From: Leptospirales bacterium
GTDB taxonomy: Bacteria > Spirochaetota > Leptospiria > Leptospirales > Leptospiraceae
Assembly (NCBI GenBank): GCA_013297885.1
Contig: JAAFIR010000009.1
Location: forward strand, 5,001-69,000
DNA length: 64,000 nucleotides
Reading direction: 5' to 3'
Below, piece by piece: positions 44,868 through 53,873 of this stretch. Position 1 is the first letter of the stretch. Each line of letters starts with the position of its first letter. A program made the position numbers and the translations under genes. The notes beneath the pieces were generated by a model. The model was not told where the DNA came from. It worked only from the letters and a program-made list of their open reading frames with translations, and made no database searches.

Positions 44868-45553
44868 ATAAAGAAGTCAAAAATGCAATTGAAGCAATTT
44901 TAGGTATTGAATCTGGAATGACATTGATGGTTGGAGGTTTTGGATTGTGTGGAATTCCAGAAAACTCAATTGATGCTTTAAAAAATTCTGGGATTCATAA
45001 TCTTACTATCATTTCAAATAATTGTGGAATTGATGATTTTGGATTAGGAATTTTACTTCAAAATAAACAAATTAAAAAAATGATTTCGTCATATGTGGGT
45101 GAAAATAAAACTTTTGAAAAACAATTTTTAGATGGTAGCCTAGATGTGGAACTTGTTCCTCAAGGCACACTCGCTGAAAAAATCCGTGCTGGTGGAGCAG
45201 GAATTCCTGCTTTTTATACTCCAACAGGTGTAGGGACATTAATTGCTGAAGGAAAAGAAACCAAAATTTTTGAAGGAAGAACTTTTATTTTAGAAAATTC
45301 GCTTAAGAGTGATTATGCGATTGTAAAAGCTTGGAAAGGTGATAGGCTTGGAAATTTAATTTATAGAAAAACAGCAAGAAATTTTAATCCTATTATGGCA
45401 ACTGCTGGAAAAATCACAATTGCTGAAGTTGAAGAATTAGTGGAAGTTGGTGAACTTGATCCAGATCAAATTCATACCCCTGGAATTTACATTAAAAGAA
45501 TTTTCCAAGGAACAAATTACCAAAAAAGAATTGAAAGAAGGACAGTAAAATAA
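44864..45553 (+). CDS. 3-oxoacid (succinyl/acetoacetyl) CoA-transferase subunit A, TTG start
   Basis: 229 residues: [54 protein letters not shown] and [13 protein letters not shown] are typical of class I CoA-transferase alpha subunits (ScoA/AtoD). With subunit B it moves CoA between succinyl-CoA or acetyl-CoA and acetoacetate. The start is TTG at 44864, overlapping the gmd TGA. It shares one base with the subunit B start. Confidence 0.95.
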   Translation: MNKEVKNAIEAILGIESGMTLMVGGFGLCGIPENSIDALKNSGIHNLTIISNNCGIDDFGLGILLQNKQIKKMISSYVGENKTFEKQFLDGSLDVELVPQGTLAEKIRAGGAGIPAFYTPTGVGTLIAEGKETKIFEGRTFILENSLKSDYAIVKAWKGDRLGNLIYRKTARNFNPIMATAGKITIAEVEELVEVGELDPDQIHTPGIYIKRIFQGTNYQKRIERRTVK

Positions 45554-46215
45554 TGCCTCTAAGCCAAGATGATTTTATCAAACGGGTTGCTTCTGAAATT
45601 AAAGATGGTTATTATGTAAATCTTGGGATTGGAATGCCCACTTTAGTTGCAAATTTTATCCCAAAAAAAATGGATGTAGTTCTACAATCTGAAAATGGTC
45701 TTTTGGGAATGGGAGAATTTCCTACTGAACAAGAAATTGATCCAGATTTAATTAACGCAGGAAAACAAACAGTAACTGCAAGTCTTGGTGCTTCTTTTTT
45801 TTCTTCTTCAGACTCATTTGCTATGATTCGAGGTGGTCATATTGACCTCACAATTCTTGGTGCTATGGAAGTTTCTTCTGAGGGTGATTTAGCAAATTAT
45901 ATGATTCCCGGAAAAATGGTAAAAGGAATGGGTGGTGCAATGGATCTAGTCGGTGGCGCAAAAAAAGTTCTAGTGATGATGGATCACACCACTAAAGATG
46001 GAAAACCAAAACTCTTAAAAAAATGTACACTTCCACTGACTGGAGTAAATTGTGTACAACAAATTATAACAGAGCTTGGAGTATTTGAAGTTATAAATAA
46101 AAAATTAGTTTTAACAGAAAAAGCAGAAGACATCACGATTGCAGATATACGAAATAAAACTGAAGCAGAATTTTCAGTTGCAAATAATTTAGTTAATATA
46201 AAAATTTCTAAATGA
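45553..46215 (+). CDS. 3-oxoacid CoA-transferase subunit B
   Basis: 220 residues. [30 protein letters not shown] with the catalytic Glu that forms the enzyme-CoA thioester, and [15 protein letters not shown] are standard ScoB/AtoA sequence. It completes the heterodimer with the preceding gene. Its 3' end overlaps the NamZ-like gene by 4 bases (ATGA). Confidence 0.96.
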   Translation: MPLSQDDFIKRVASEIKDGYYVNLGIGMPTLVANFIPKKMDVVLQSENGLLGMGEFPTEQEIDPDLINAGKQTVTASLGASFFSSSDSFAMIRGGHIDLTILGAMEVSSEGDLANYMIPGKMVKGMGGAMDLVGGAKKVLVMMDHTTKDGKPKLLKKCTLPLTGVNCVQQIITELGVFEVINKKLVLTEKAEDITIADIRNKTEAEFSVANNLVNIKISK

Positions 46216-47327
46216 AAAAAATTGGAATTTTAACAAACCAATCAGCTTATTCTACTCATTACCATTTTCAAAAAATAGATGGACTTCATACATTGTTTTT
46301 ACCTGAACATGGTTTATTTGCTGAACTTCAAGACCAAGTTTCAGGAAGTAGTTTAAAATACAATTATGGAAAAGTAAAAATAGTAAATTTATATGGAGAT
46401 TCTGAATCGAGTCTTTATGTTGATGAAAAAGATTTATCAGAATTAGACGAAATTATTTTTGATATAGGGGATGTGGGATCAAGGTATTATACTTTTTTAA
46501 CAACCTGTTTTTATATTTTACAATCTGTTCATACATATCACAATTTTTCAAAAAAAAGAATTAAAATAAAAATTCATGAGAACAAAAATCCAATCGGAAA
46601 AAAAATTGAAGGAACTCCACTTGAGAATAAGTATTCTTCTTTTGTTGGGGTTGAAACTGTATTACATCGACATGGACTTAGTATTTTCCAACTGATGAAA
46701 TATTACCAACATGAATTTGACTTAAATGTTGATTTAGCCAAAATTGATTATACAAATAAATATAAATTTAAAGAAAATCCATTTTTATGGATTCCACCCT
46801 CCCCAAATATTCCAACACTTGAAACTTGTTATGCTTATGTTGGGCAATGTTTAATAGAAGGTACTAATTTATCTGAAGGAAGAGGAACCACAAAACCGTT
46901 CCAAATTTTTGGTTCTCCATATATCAATATTCAAGATGAAAAACTTATTAAAGAGCTTACTATTTATCAAAAAGAAAATGTTCATTTAAGACCACTACTC
47001 TTTATGCCAACATTTCATAAATACAAAGACCAAATTTGTAGTGGGTTTCAAATGATGATTAAAGACAAAAATAAATTTGATTCTTTATTATTTACAATTC
47101 ATTTACTTAAAACTTTAAAAAAGTTTTATCCTGAAAATTTTCAATTTTTAAAAGGGGTATATGAATTTAGGTCAGATAAATCAGCAATTGAATTACTATC
47201 GGGAGACGATATTATTTTAAACTATTTTAAGGATGAAAGTTTTAAATACAAATCTATAAAAGATTATTTTAATATGCAAGAATCTAAATGGAAAAAGAAG
47301 ATTAAAAAATTTAGTCTTCTTTTTTAA
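46212..47327 (+). CDS. DUF1343 / NamZ-like exo-beta-N-acetylmuramidase family protein
   Basis: 371 residues. [55 protein letters not shown] and [16 protein letters not shown] follow the family pattern, which in Bacillus removes terminal MurNAc from peptidoglycan fragments. No signal peptide is visible, so it may act on imported muropeptides in the cytoplasm. It is coupled to the CoA-transferase by ATGA, and its last 17 bases overlap the convergent channel gene. Confidence 0.87.
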   Translation: MKKIGILTNQSAYSTHYHFQKIDGLHTLFLPEHGLFAELQDQVSGSSLKYNYGKVKIVNLYGDSESSLYVDEKDLSELDEIIFDIGDVGSRYYTFLTTCFYILQSVHTYHNFSKKRIKIKIHENKNPIGKKIEGTPLENKYSSFVGVETVLHRHGLSIFQLMKYYQHEFDLNVDLAKIDYTNKYKFKENPFLWIPPSPNIPTLETCYAYVGQCLIEGTNLSEGRGTTKPFQIFGSPYINIQDEKLIKELTIYQKENVHLRPLLFMPTFHKYKDQICSGFQMMIKDKNKFDSLLFTIHLLKTLKKFYPENFQFLKGVYEFRSDKSAIELLSGDDIILNYFKDESFKYKSIKDYFNMQESKWKKKIKKFSLLF

Positions 47328-50300
47328 CTAAAATCTCCCAGATTTTCTTAACTCTTTTAATTATTTTTTGCATTAAAGTTTCTTTTGGTGCTTCTGGTGG
47401 AAGTTCATTCATAATTTTTTGAGTCATTGTATCTTTTTTTCTAGTGTTTGAAACTTTATCCACTAGTTTAAAAATATCTTGATGAGCTTTTAATAATGGA
47501 TCAAAATTTTCTTTTGTAATTTCAATTAGTTTTGTATCAGTTAGTGCAATAATATCAACTGTTCTTGCGGCTCCAGTAAGTAATGCCATTTCTCCAAAAA
47601 AGTTTCCAGCCCCAAGTGATGCGACTTCTAACATTTTACCATTTTCTAATTTTGTTTGAACCGAAACAACACCCTCTGCAATAACATACATAGAACGATT
47701 TGTATCTCCAGTAAATACAATTGTTTCTGAAGATTTAAAAATTTGAGTTTTAGAAAATTTTGCTAAATAGTTTCTTTCATCTTCACTAAATGAATTAAAC
47801 AAATCAATATCTCTAAAAACATTTTCAGGTAATTGGGCAATATCCCCAATCATTCTTTTACCTTTAAAAATATTTACTTCATGACGTTGCATTGCAGGTT
47901 CAATTCCCGAACGATGAAGATGAGTCCAAATGGATGTGAAGACAGCTTTTCTTACAGCATTTTTTCTTTGGTAATCTTTCCAACAATACCCAATCATATA
48001 ATCAGCAGCCCAATCAGAAAATTCATTTAGTCGAGTATAAGGTGCAGGATCTTTTAAAACTCCATCAGCTGATAAAAGTGCATCTAATAAAACTTTTTGA
48101 ACTCTTTTTGTGTTCACTTTGGGATCTATTTTGATAGTAAACCAAAACTCAATTATATCATCTTTGTTTCCAAAATTTTGAATTTGTGATTCTGATGCTT
48201 TTGAATTTGGAATGCTCACAATTATCATATTTCTAGTTTTAATTCTGGTTGTTCTCCAAGTAACATCTACCACTTTTCCTTCATCCGAACTTCCAATTTT
48301 TACCCAGTCACCAACTTTAAATGGACGTTCAAGATTAATTGCAATACCTGAAAAAACATTGGAAATATTAACTTGAATAGCAAGACCAATAATCATGGCT
48401 ACCACACCTGAGGTTGCTAATAATGAAGTAATTTTCTGATCAAACACAAAAGCTACGATTGCAAAAAAAGTTAAGATATATACAAATGTTGCTAAAAATA
48501 AACGAACAACTGTTGGAATTTTATTTCCAGTTTTAATTTCTAGCGGATCCCAAATAAATCTTTCGATAGCTTGAATTAATTTTTTTGCAGGAATAATCCA
48601 CCATAAAATATCAAAAGCAATTATAATAGATTTAATAGTATAAATTGAAAGATCTTCTAATAATCGATCTATAGTTTCAATTTCAATAGCAACTAAGAAA
48701 ATGAATAAAAAGAAAGTACTAGCTGCCCATAATAAATTTGCATTTTTTTGAAATAACTTCAACCTGTTGACTACAAAAATTCCTAGTAAAACTAGTGTTG
48801 ATAAAATTAAATAAAATGTTGCATGAGTTGAAGGAAATAATCCTCTTACAGAAAATTCATTTTTCTTAATTCGAACTCCTAAATTAAATCTAGAATATTC
48901 CGCTTGTCCATCTTTAGTATTTAAATATTTTGGTGAACCAAGCGAAGGTCTTGAAAGTACATCCTGAAAAAACCAAGTGTTTGCCACAAACCAACCAGTG
49001 CTAGGAGAAAGTAAAGTTTGGTAATATTTTCTTAAAACTTCAGCTTTTTTGGAATTAATTCCCATTCCAATTACATCAATTACATAAATTAAATTATTTC
49101 TGGTTAAATGTTTATGTTTAAAATTAACTCCAAGTGCATTATAACCAAGTTCAAATTTTACTGGAAGTAAATCTGCTTTAAAATTTCCTTTTATATGAAA
49201 AACTTTATAGGTCCCATTATCTGAAATTTCTTGTTCTATTGGTTCTCCAAGTTTAATTTGTTCAATTGAATTTAAAAATTCGATGTCTTCCGGTTTAATA
49301 TTTCCTTTGTATCTAAACCATAAATGAAAATCTAAATAATAAGTGAGCTTAGAAAAATCTATATTTGTAATTTCATTTAATTCAATTCCGGTATAAATCA
49401 CATTTGTTTTGTATAAATAACTTTTATCAATTTGAATTACTCTTTCTTCTCTAAGTGCTTCTTCCATATTGGTGATTTCTTTTAGATTTTTTACAGCTTG
49501 AAGTTGGGTCAAAGAAGAAATGATATTATTAGATTTATAAGCTCCAATTGAGATTGGTTTTGGAGAATCTCCTTTTTCATCAAAATAATTAAATCCTGTT
49601 ACTCCTTCAATTGCATCTTCAATATTACGTAGAGTTGCTAAATGATCTCTAATTTTTTTTCTATCTTCTGCTCTTGAACTAGAAGTATTATTTACATCTA
49701 CCTTATTAATTGCATCCAAAATCACCATTGCAGAATCATAAGCATAGGCTGCTCTCCAATCTGGATCTTGTTTATAAATTGATTTGTATTTATTTTTAAA
49801 GTCTTGTGCTTTTTCATTTGCATTATCAAAAATGAGTGGACTAATTACCATTAAATCATCTGAATAAAAACCGGGATTAGTGATTTCTTTTCTAATTTTT
49901 GAAAAATTTTCTAAAAAAGTATTTGAGGCAAAAGCATCAGGAGCAATTAAACGGTTGTTTAAATTATTTTCCTTAAATTGTTTCATAAAATAAGAACCAT
50001 CACCTGGATTCATACTTAAAAAAATCAAACCTTTGTATCCTGAGGTTTTTAAAAAATTTATAATTTGATTTATTTCTTTTTCTGTTTGTTCTCCTTTCCC
50101 TGAAGTTATTTTCCAACGATAGTTAGGGAAAACTTTTTCATCTTTAACAGTTTTTTCAAAAATTTCTGCAAGTGAATTTCCGTATACAGCATCCTCAGAA
50201 ATAATTGCAACTTCTTTTACTTTTAAAACTTTTGCTACATAATCACCTAAAAACTTTCCTTGTGAAGAATCATTAAAAATTGCTCTAAAATACCAGTCAT

Positions 50301-50721
50301 TTCCTTCAGTAACTTTTACATTTGTGGAAGATGGAGTAAGAGCAACAAAACCATTTGCTTTATAAATTTCTCCACCTTTAATGGAGCAAGAACTTTTATT
50401 ATGCCCAATCACAGCAAGTGCTTTATTATCTTTTACAATTTCATTTGCTCTAACAACTGCTTTGTCGTCGTTATTTTCATCATCATATACATCAATTAAA
50501 ACTTCTCTACCATCAATGCCACCTTTTTCGTTGACTTCATCAACAAAAAGTTTTACACCATGATAATAGGATTTGCCGTTTGCTGCTGATTTGCCTGTCA
50601 TTGGTCCAACAACAGCAATCCGAATAGCTTGTCCACGTTTGATGATAAGTTTATAAATGGATGTGATTGCAAAAATACCTAAAAAGATTCCAATAATGTG
50701 TTTTCTATACTTGTATAACAT
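47311..50721 (-). CDS. Periplasmic ligand receptor-MscS channel-cyclic nucleotide-binding fusion, 1136 aa
   Basis: Domains in order: a TM anchor (9-26), a type I periplasmic binding domain of the Leu/Ile/Val receptor kind (34-395; VVGPMTGKSAANGKSYYHGV, EVNEKGGIDGR, GHNKSS), a beta-rich domain (430-610; LDFHLWFRYKG), about five TM helices (633-800), the MscS core with pore helix and beta domain (765-950; ERPFKVGDWVKIG), and a CNB domain (985-1085) with the phosphate cassette GEMALLTGAARTV including R1053. CNB-bearing MscS relatives are known as cAMP-gated channels. Here a solute receptor is joined on the outside. It is preceded by about 170 bases of AT-rich leader. Confidence 0.93.
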   Translation of the reverse strand: MLYKYRKHIIGIFLGIFAITSIYKLIIKRGQAIRIAVVGPMTGKSAANGKSYYHGVKLFVDEVNEKGGIDGREVLIDVYDDENNDDKAVVRANEIVKDNKALAVIGHNKSSCSIKGGEIYKANGFVALTPSSTNVKVTEGNDWYFRAIFNDSSQGKFLGDYVAKVLKVKEVAIISEDAVYGNSLAEIFEKTVKDEKVFPNYRWKITSGKGEQTEKEINQIINFLKTSGYKGLIFLSMNPGDGSYFMKQFKENNLNNRLIAPDAFASNTFLENFSKIRKEITNPGFYSDDLMVISPLIFDNANEKAQDFKNKYKSIYKQDPDWRAAYAYDSAMVILDAINKVDVNNTSSSRAEDRKKIRDHLATLRNIEDAIEGVTGFNYFDEKGDSPKPISIGAYKSNNIISSLTQLQAVKNLKEITNMEEALREERVIQIDKSYLYKTNVIYTGIELNEITNIDFSKLTYYLDFHLWFRYKGNIKPEDIEFLNSIEQIKLGEPIEQEISDNGTYKVFHIKGNFKADLLPVKFELGYNALGVNFKHKHLTRNNLIYVIDVIGMGINSKKAEVLRKYYQTLLSPSTGWFVANTWFFQDVLSRPSLGSPKYLNTKDGQAEYSRFNLGVRIKKNEFSVRGLFPSTHATFYLILSTLVLLGIFVVNRLKLFQKNANLLWAASTFFLFIFLVAIEIETIDRLLEDLSIYTIKSIIIAFDILWWIIPAKKLIQAIERFIWDPLEIKTGNKIPTVVRLFLATFVYILTFFAIVAFVFDQKITSLLATSGVVAMIIGLAIQVNISNVFSGIAINLERPFKVGDWVKIGSSDEGKVVDVTWRTTRIKTRNMIIVSIPNSKASESQIQNFGNKDDIIEFWFTIKIDPKVNTKRVQKVLLDALLSADGVLKDPAPYTRLNEFSDWAADYMIGYCWKDYQRKNAVRKAVFTSIWTHLHRSGIEPAMQRHEVNIFKGKRMIGDIAQLPENVFRDIDLFNSFSEDERNYLAKFSKTQIFKSSETIVFTGDTNRSMYVIAEGVVSVQTKLENGKMLEVASLGAGNFFGEMALLTGAARTVDIIALTDTKLIEITKENFDPLLKAHQDIFKLVDKVSNTRKKDTMTQKIMNELPPEAPKETLMQKIIKRVKKIWEILVKKED

Positions 50722-50895
50722 AGCCCAAAAACCATTTAGAATTTAGGAAATTTCTTAACAAGGGAAAAAAAAATTGGTTTAGATAGTTTTTTTGGTGATT
50801 TTTTTTACTTAATCTTTAAGCTATTAGGAAATTGACGAATAAACAGTATTATCTAGTGAAAATAAAATTGGTTTAGGTAAAAAAACCGGGCTTTT

Positions 50896-51117
50896 TTGAT
50901 AGTATTTTGGAAAATTCATAAAGTTAGAACAACTCATTTATTTTATCAACTTAGTTTAAGAGCCGGTGATAAAGTTCGAAGAGTAAATGGTATTCCATTA
51001 AACAACTCTCAGAAGATGTTAGAACTTTGGTCAAATATTCAAAACTCTTCAATTGTAACAATTGATATTGAAAGAAAAGGAAGTATTTTAGGATATGAAT
51101 TTCATATCAGGAATTGA
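50896..51117 (+). pseudogene. Remnant of a GspC-like PDZ domain
   Basis: From about 50940 the frame reads HLFYQLSLRAGDKVRRVNG, IPLNNSQKMLEL and VTIDIERKG, closely matching the C-terminal PDZ domain of type II secretion protein GspC. Only the last 60 or so residues of such a protein are present, with no start, no transmembrane part and no HR domain, and no other gsp gene is nearby. It is a fragment, perhaps left by a rearrangement. Confidence 0.65.
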
Positions 51118-51271
51118 TTATTGGGAAATTTGTTTATTAATTATTTTTATCAAAATCCTGAAAAGATTATTTTTTTTATTTGGAAATATTCCTTTAGAAG
51201 AAATGATTCATTTGGTTAGAGAAAATTTAGATAAATACAAAGAACTTTCTGAATCAGTTGTTTTTGTTTAA
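51095..51271 (+). CDS. Small ORF of unknown status, 58 aa
   Basis: The ATG at 51095 lies in the last bases of the PDZ remnant in another frame. The 58-residue product begins MNFISGIDYWEICLLIIFIK and ends in a well-formed helix (IPLEEMIHLVRENLDKYKEL), which looks like genuine protein sequence rather than noise. It may be the tail of another gene joined by the same rearrangement. No family is identified. Confidence 0.35.
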   Translation: MNFISGIDYWEICLLIIFIKILKRLFFLFGNIPLEEMIHLVRENLDKYKELSESVVFV

Positions 51272-51290
51272 ATTTAATTTTCTCAACACT

Positions 51291-51424
51291 AAGCGAAAGT
51301 GATTGAAACGGCGTCAAAAAATTTCGTATGAAATTTTTTGACGGGAGTTGAAAGCACGGTTTTTTTCACCTACGGGTAAAAATACTTTATCGCATAATCA
51401 AAGTTAGGTGAAAAAAATTCGCCC
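51291..51424 (+). repeat. Structured intergenic repeat, copy R4
   Basis: Block A AAGCGAAAGTGATTGAAACG, hairpin one CGTCAAAAAATTT (51312-51324) with its complement (51331-51343), block B GTTGAAAGCACGGTTTTTTT, hairpin two TTTTTTTCACCTA (51360-51372) with TAGGTGAAAAAAA (51405-51417), block C ATTCGCCC. It lies upstream of the aminotransferase, with its C end toward the gene. Confidence 0.87.
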
Positions 51425-51470
51425 ACCTCACCCCAACTAGATTTCTATCGGACAGTTTTAAACTTAAAGC

Positions 51471-51500
51471 CCCTCTCCAAGTTTTACAACTTAGAGAGGG
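51471..51500. repeat. Hairpin between R4 and the aminotransferase
   Basis: CCCTCT and AAGTT (51471-51483) pair with AACTT and AGAGGG (51488-51500), with a two-base internal mismatch. A partly similar GGAGAGGG/CCTCTC string recurs to 51534. It has no T tail, so it is not a clear terminator. Confidence 0.55.
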
Positions 51501-51631
51501 AGAACTCCTCTCTGTTTCGTTAAATGGAGAGGGTTATTAACAAAAAAATTTATCGATTTATGCAGAGTTGGATGAGGTAAAACAACTTGAATCCAAATAT
51601 TTTTGAAAAAAAATGACATTAGGAGTGAATT

Positions 51632-52846
51632 ATGTATTTAGTTGCAAAACGTTTAGATGTAGTGGAGCCTTCACCAACTCTCGCAATTACTGCAAGAGCA
51701 AATGCTTTAAAAGCAGAAGGAAAAGATGTTGTTGGTTTTGGAGCAGGTGAGCCAGATTTTGATACCCCTGAATTTATAAAAAATGCAGCAAAACTTGCAA
51801 TGGACAAAGGTCAAACTAAATACACACCAGTTTCTGGAACTGTTACTTTAAAAGATGCAATCATCAAAAAATTTGAACGTGACAATTCTTTAAAATACGA
51901 AAGAAAAAATATCATCGTTGGTGTTGGTGGAAAACAAGTAATCTATAATTTTTTTATGGCAACCTTAAATCCTGGTGATGAAGTAATTATTCCTGCACCG
52001 TATTGGGTGAGTTATGCGGACATTGTGAGACTTGCTGAAGGTGTGCCAGTGATCGTTCAAACTAAACTAGAAAATAATTTTCAAATCACATCGGATGAAT
52101 TAAAAAAAGCAATTACACCAAAAACAAAAGTTTTTATTTTTAATTCTCCATCAAACCCAACAGGTGCAATGTATTCCAAAAAAGATATTGAAAGCTTATG
52201 TGATGTTTTAATCAAAGAAAAAATTATTATCATGTCAGATGATATTTATGAAAAAGTTACTTATGATGGAATGGAATTTTTTAATCCTGCAATGCTTTCA
52301 AATGAACTCAAAGAAAGAACTTTTATTGTAAATGGAGTTTCAAAAGCATACTCTATGACTGGTTGGAGAATTGGTTATGGTGCAGGAAATCCTGAAATCA
52401 TAAAAAACATGGACACTATGCAAGGTCAATCCACTTCAAACCCGACTTCCATTTCTCAAGCTGCAGCTGAAGAAGCTCTTAAAGGAGACCAAAGCTGCAT
52501 CACTGAAATGGTAAAAGCATTTGATGATCGCAGAAAAAAAATTGTAGCTGCCTTAAACAACATCAAAGGTGTAAATTGCAGAACTCCTCAAGGTGCGTTT
52601 TATGTTTTTCCTTATATCACTGGTGTTTATGAAACTGATGGATTTAAAAAACTTCTCACTGCAAATCCAAACACTTCCAAAAGCAAATTATTTTGTGATG
52701 TGCTTTTAGAAAAATACGAAGTTGCTTGTGTTCCTGGAATTGCATTTGGAGATGATTCTGCAATACGTTTGTCATACGCTTTAGGTCAAGCAAATATCGA
52801 CAAAGGTGTAGAACGAATTGCAAAAATGATTTCTGATTTGGGATAG
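51632..52846 (+). CDS. Class I/II pyridoxal-phosphate aminotransferase, aspartate type
   Basis: 404 residues. SPTLAITARANALKAEGKDV, GAGEPDFDTP, KYTPVSGTVTLKDAI, APYWVSY, NSPSNPTGAMY, SDDIYEKVTYDG and the PLP lysine in NGVSKAYSMTGWRIGYG give the aspartate/prephenate aminotransferase subgroup (aspB-like). AGGAG precedes the ATG. The gene appears richer in G+C than its surroundings and is isolated between inverted copies of a structured repeat (R4 and R5), so it may have arrived or moved as a unit. Confidence 0.95.
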   Translation: MYLVAKRLDVVEPSPTLAITARANALKAEGKDVVGFGAGEPDFDTPEFIKNAAKLAMDKGQTKYTPVSGTVTLKDAIIKKFERDNSLKYERKNIIVGVGGKQVIYNFFMATLNPGDEVIIPAPYWVSYADIVRLAEGVPVIVQTKLENNFQITSDELKKAITPKTKVFIFNSPSNPTGAMYSKKDIESLCDVLIKEKIIIMSDDIYEKVTYDGMEFFNPAMLSNELKERTFIVNGVSKAYSMTGWRIGYGAGNPEIIKNMDTMQGQSTSNPTSISQAAAEEALKGDQSCITEMVKAFDDRRKKIVAALNNIKGVNCRTPQGAFYVFPYITGVYETDGFKKLLTANPNTSKSKLFCDVLLEKYEVACVPGIAFGDDSAIRLSYALGQANIDKGVERIAKMISDLG

Positions 52847-52883
52847 ATAAGAATTAAAAATTATAAATGTTGAATGATAAATT

Positions 52884-53007
52884 GGGCGAATTTTTTTCAA
52901 ACAGTGGGTCTTGACCCGCTGTTTGAAAAAAACCGTGCTTTTCGCTACTTCTGAATCCTCGGGTTAAAACCCGAGGCTATTCAGAAACGCTTCAATCACT
53001 TTCGCTT
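52884..53007 (-). repeat. Structured intergenic repeat, copy R5 (inverted to R4)
   Basis: On the minus strand: block A AAGCGAAAGTGATTGAAGCG, a hairpin with arms CTGAAT plus CTCGGGTT, block B AAAAGCACGGTTTTTTT, a hairpin CAAACAG-x-GGGTC with its complement (one mismatch), and block C AATTCGCCCA. Blocks match R4 nearly base for base while both hairpins are unrelated in sequence. It lies 38 bases after the aminotransferase stop. Confidence 0.87.
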
Positions 53008-53059
53008 CTATTGAAAAATATTTTTTGTTTTGTAAAAATTAAACACTAAAAGGAAATTT

Positions 53060-53170
53060 ATGAATGAAGAATATAAATTTCAAGGAATTGATTTACTCGA
53101 AAAAATTTTTGAATTCAATTATTTTTTTTTAAAGATGATTCGACTTCTTCTAAAAAATTTTTCTTTTTAG
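53060..53170 (+). CDS. 36-codon ORF, probable truncated 5' end of a gene
   Basis: AAAGGAAATTT just before the ATG at 53060 is a good ribosome site. The product starts MNEEYKFQGIDLLEKIFEFN and then loses character and stops, overlapping the convergent paralogue gene by 56 bases. This looks like the front of a gene whose remainder was replaced. Family not recognised. Confidence 0.3.
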   Translation: MNEEYKFQGIDLLEKIFEFNYFFLKMIRLLLKNFSF

Positions 53171-53873
53171 CCATTTCTTTCCAAGTTTTATTCAATAAAT
53201 ATCTGTATGGTTCTTCTATTTTTAACTTAATTGCTTTAATACTCACTAAACTTGGATTTAATCTCAAAATATCAATTCTAAATTTTGCATAATCATTTTC
53301 GATCTCATGAGTATCCTCATCAATTTTTTTATATTTAAAATTGCCATAAATGTAATTTGGATATTTAGGGTTTTGGAAACATTGAGAGCAAATAATCGTA
53401 AAATACATATCTTCAGGTTGTTTTTCTAAATTACTAAATGTTAGGTCGTAAGTAAAATAAATACTTGTATCTTCTTTATTTTCAGAATCATTCAAATCTC
53501 TAAATTCAAAACCATATTTATAACTAAATTCATAAATTCGAATCATCCTTTCTCTATTTTCAATAAACCATTTTTCTTCTTTAAATATCCAAATCACTGA
53601 AGAATCTTCTATGTATCCTTTTATTCCATTACAGTCATAATAACTAAAATGTTCTTCATATATATTATTTTTTGTAAAAGTAGAAACAGAAAAATTTTTT
53701 TCATCATCTCGGAACCAATTAATAACACTTCCTTTCGGACAAATATTTATTATTTTTTTTGAAATTTCATTTTCATACATTTTAGAATCTTTTAAAATAA
53801 AATGTAAAGCCGATTTACTATATAGTTCAAAAGTAACAAGAAAAAGTATTAATATTAAATTTTTAGTTTTCAA
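53115..53873 (-). CDS. Exported hypothetical protein, paralogue B of tandem pair
   Basis: About 252 residues from a TTG at 53873, which gives MKTKNLILILFLVTFELYSKS, a proper signal peptide, with GGAAA seven bases upstream. A longer ATG reading at 53918 would hide the signal and overlap the neighbour by 56 bases. Shared marks with the upstream gene include CPKGSVINW, YYDCNGIKGY, YKYGFEFRDL and KFRIDILRLNPS. Family unknown; secreted or periplasmic, mostly beta. It overlaps the upstream stop by 11 bases. Confidence 0.66.
   Translation of the reverse strand: MKTKNLILILFLVTFELYSKSALHFILKDSKMYENEISKKIINICPKGSVINWFRDDEKNFSVSTFTKNNIYEEHFSYYDCNGIKGYIEDSSVIWIFKEEKWFIENRERMIRIYEFSYKYGFEFRDLNDSENKEDTSIYFTYDLTFSNLEKQPEDMYFTIICSQCFQNPKYPNYIYGNFKYKKIDEDTHEIENDYAKFRIDILRLNPSLVSIKAIKLKIEEPYRYLLNKTWKEMAKKKNFLEEVESSLKKNN

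Noticed and set aside
51291-53007. The repeats as a CRISPR array
   Set aside because: Copies are dispersed over 30 kb, lie in both orientations and have no regular spacers or cas genes.
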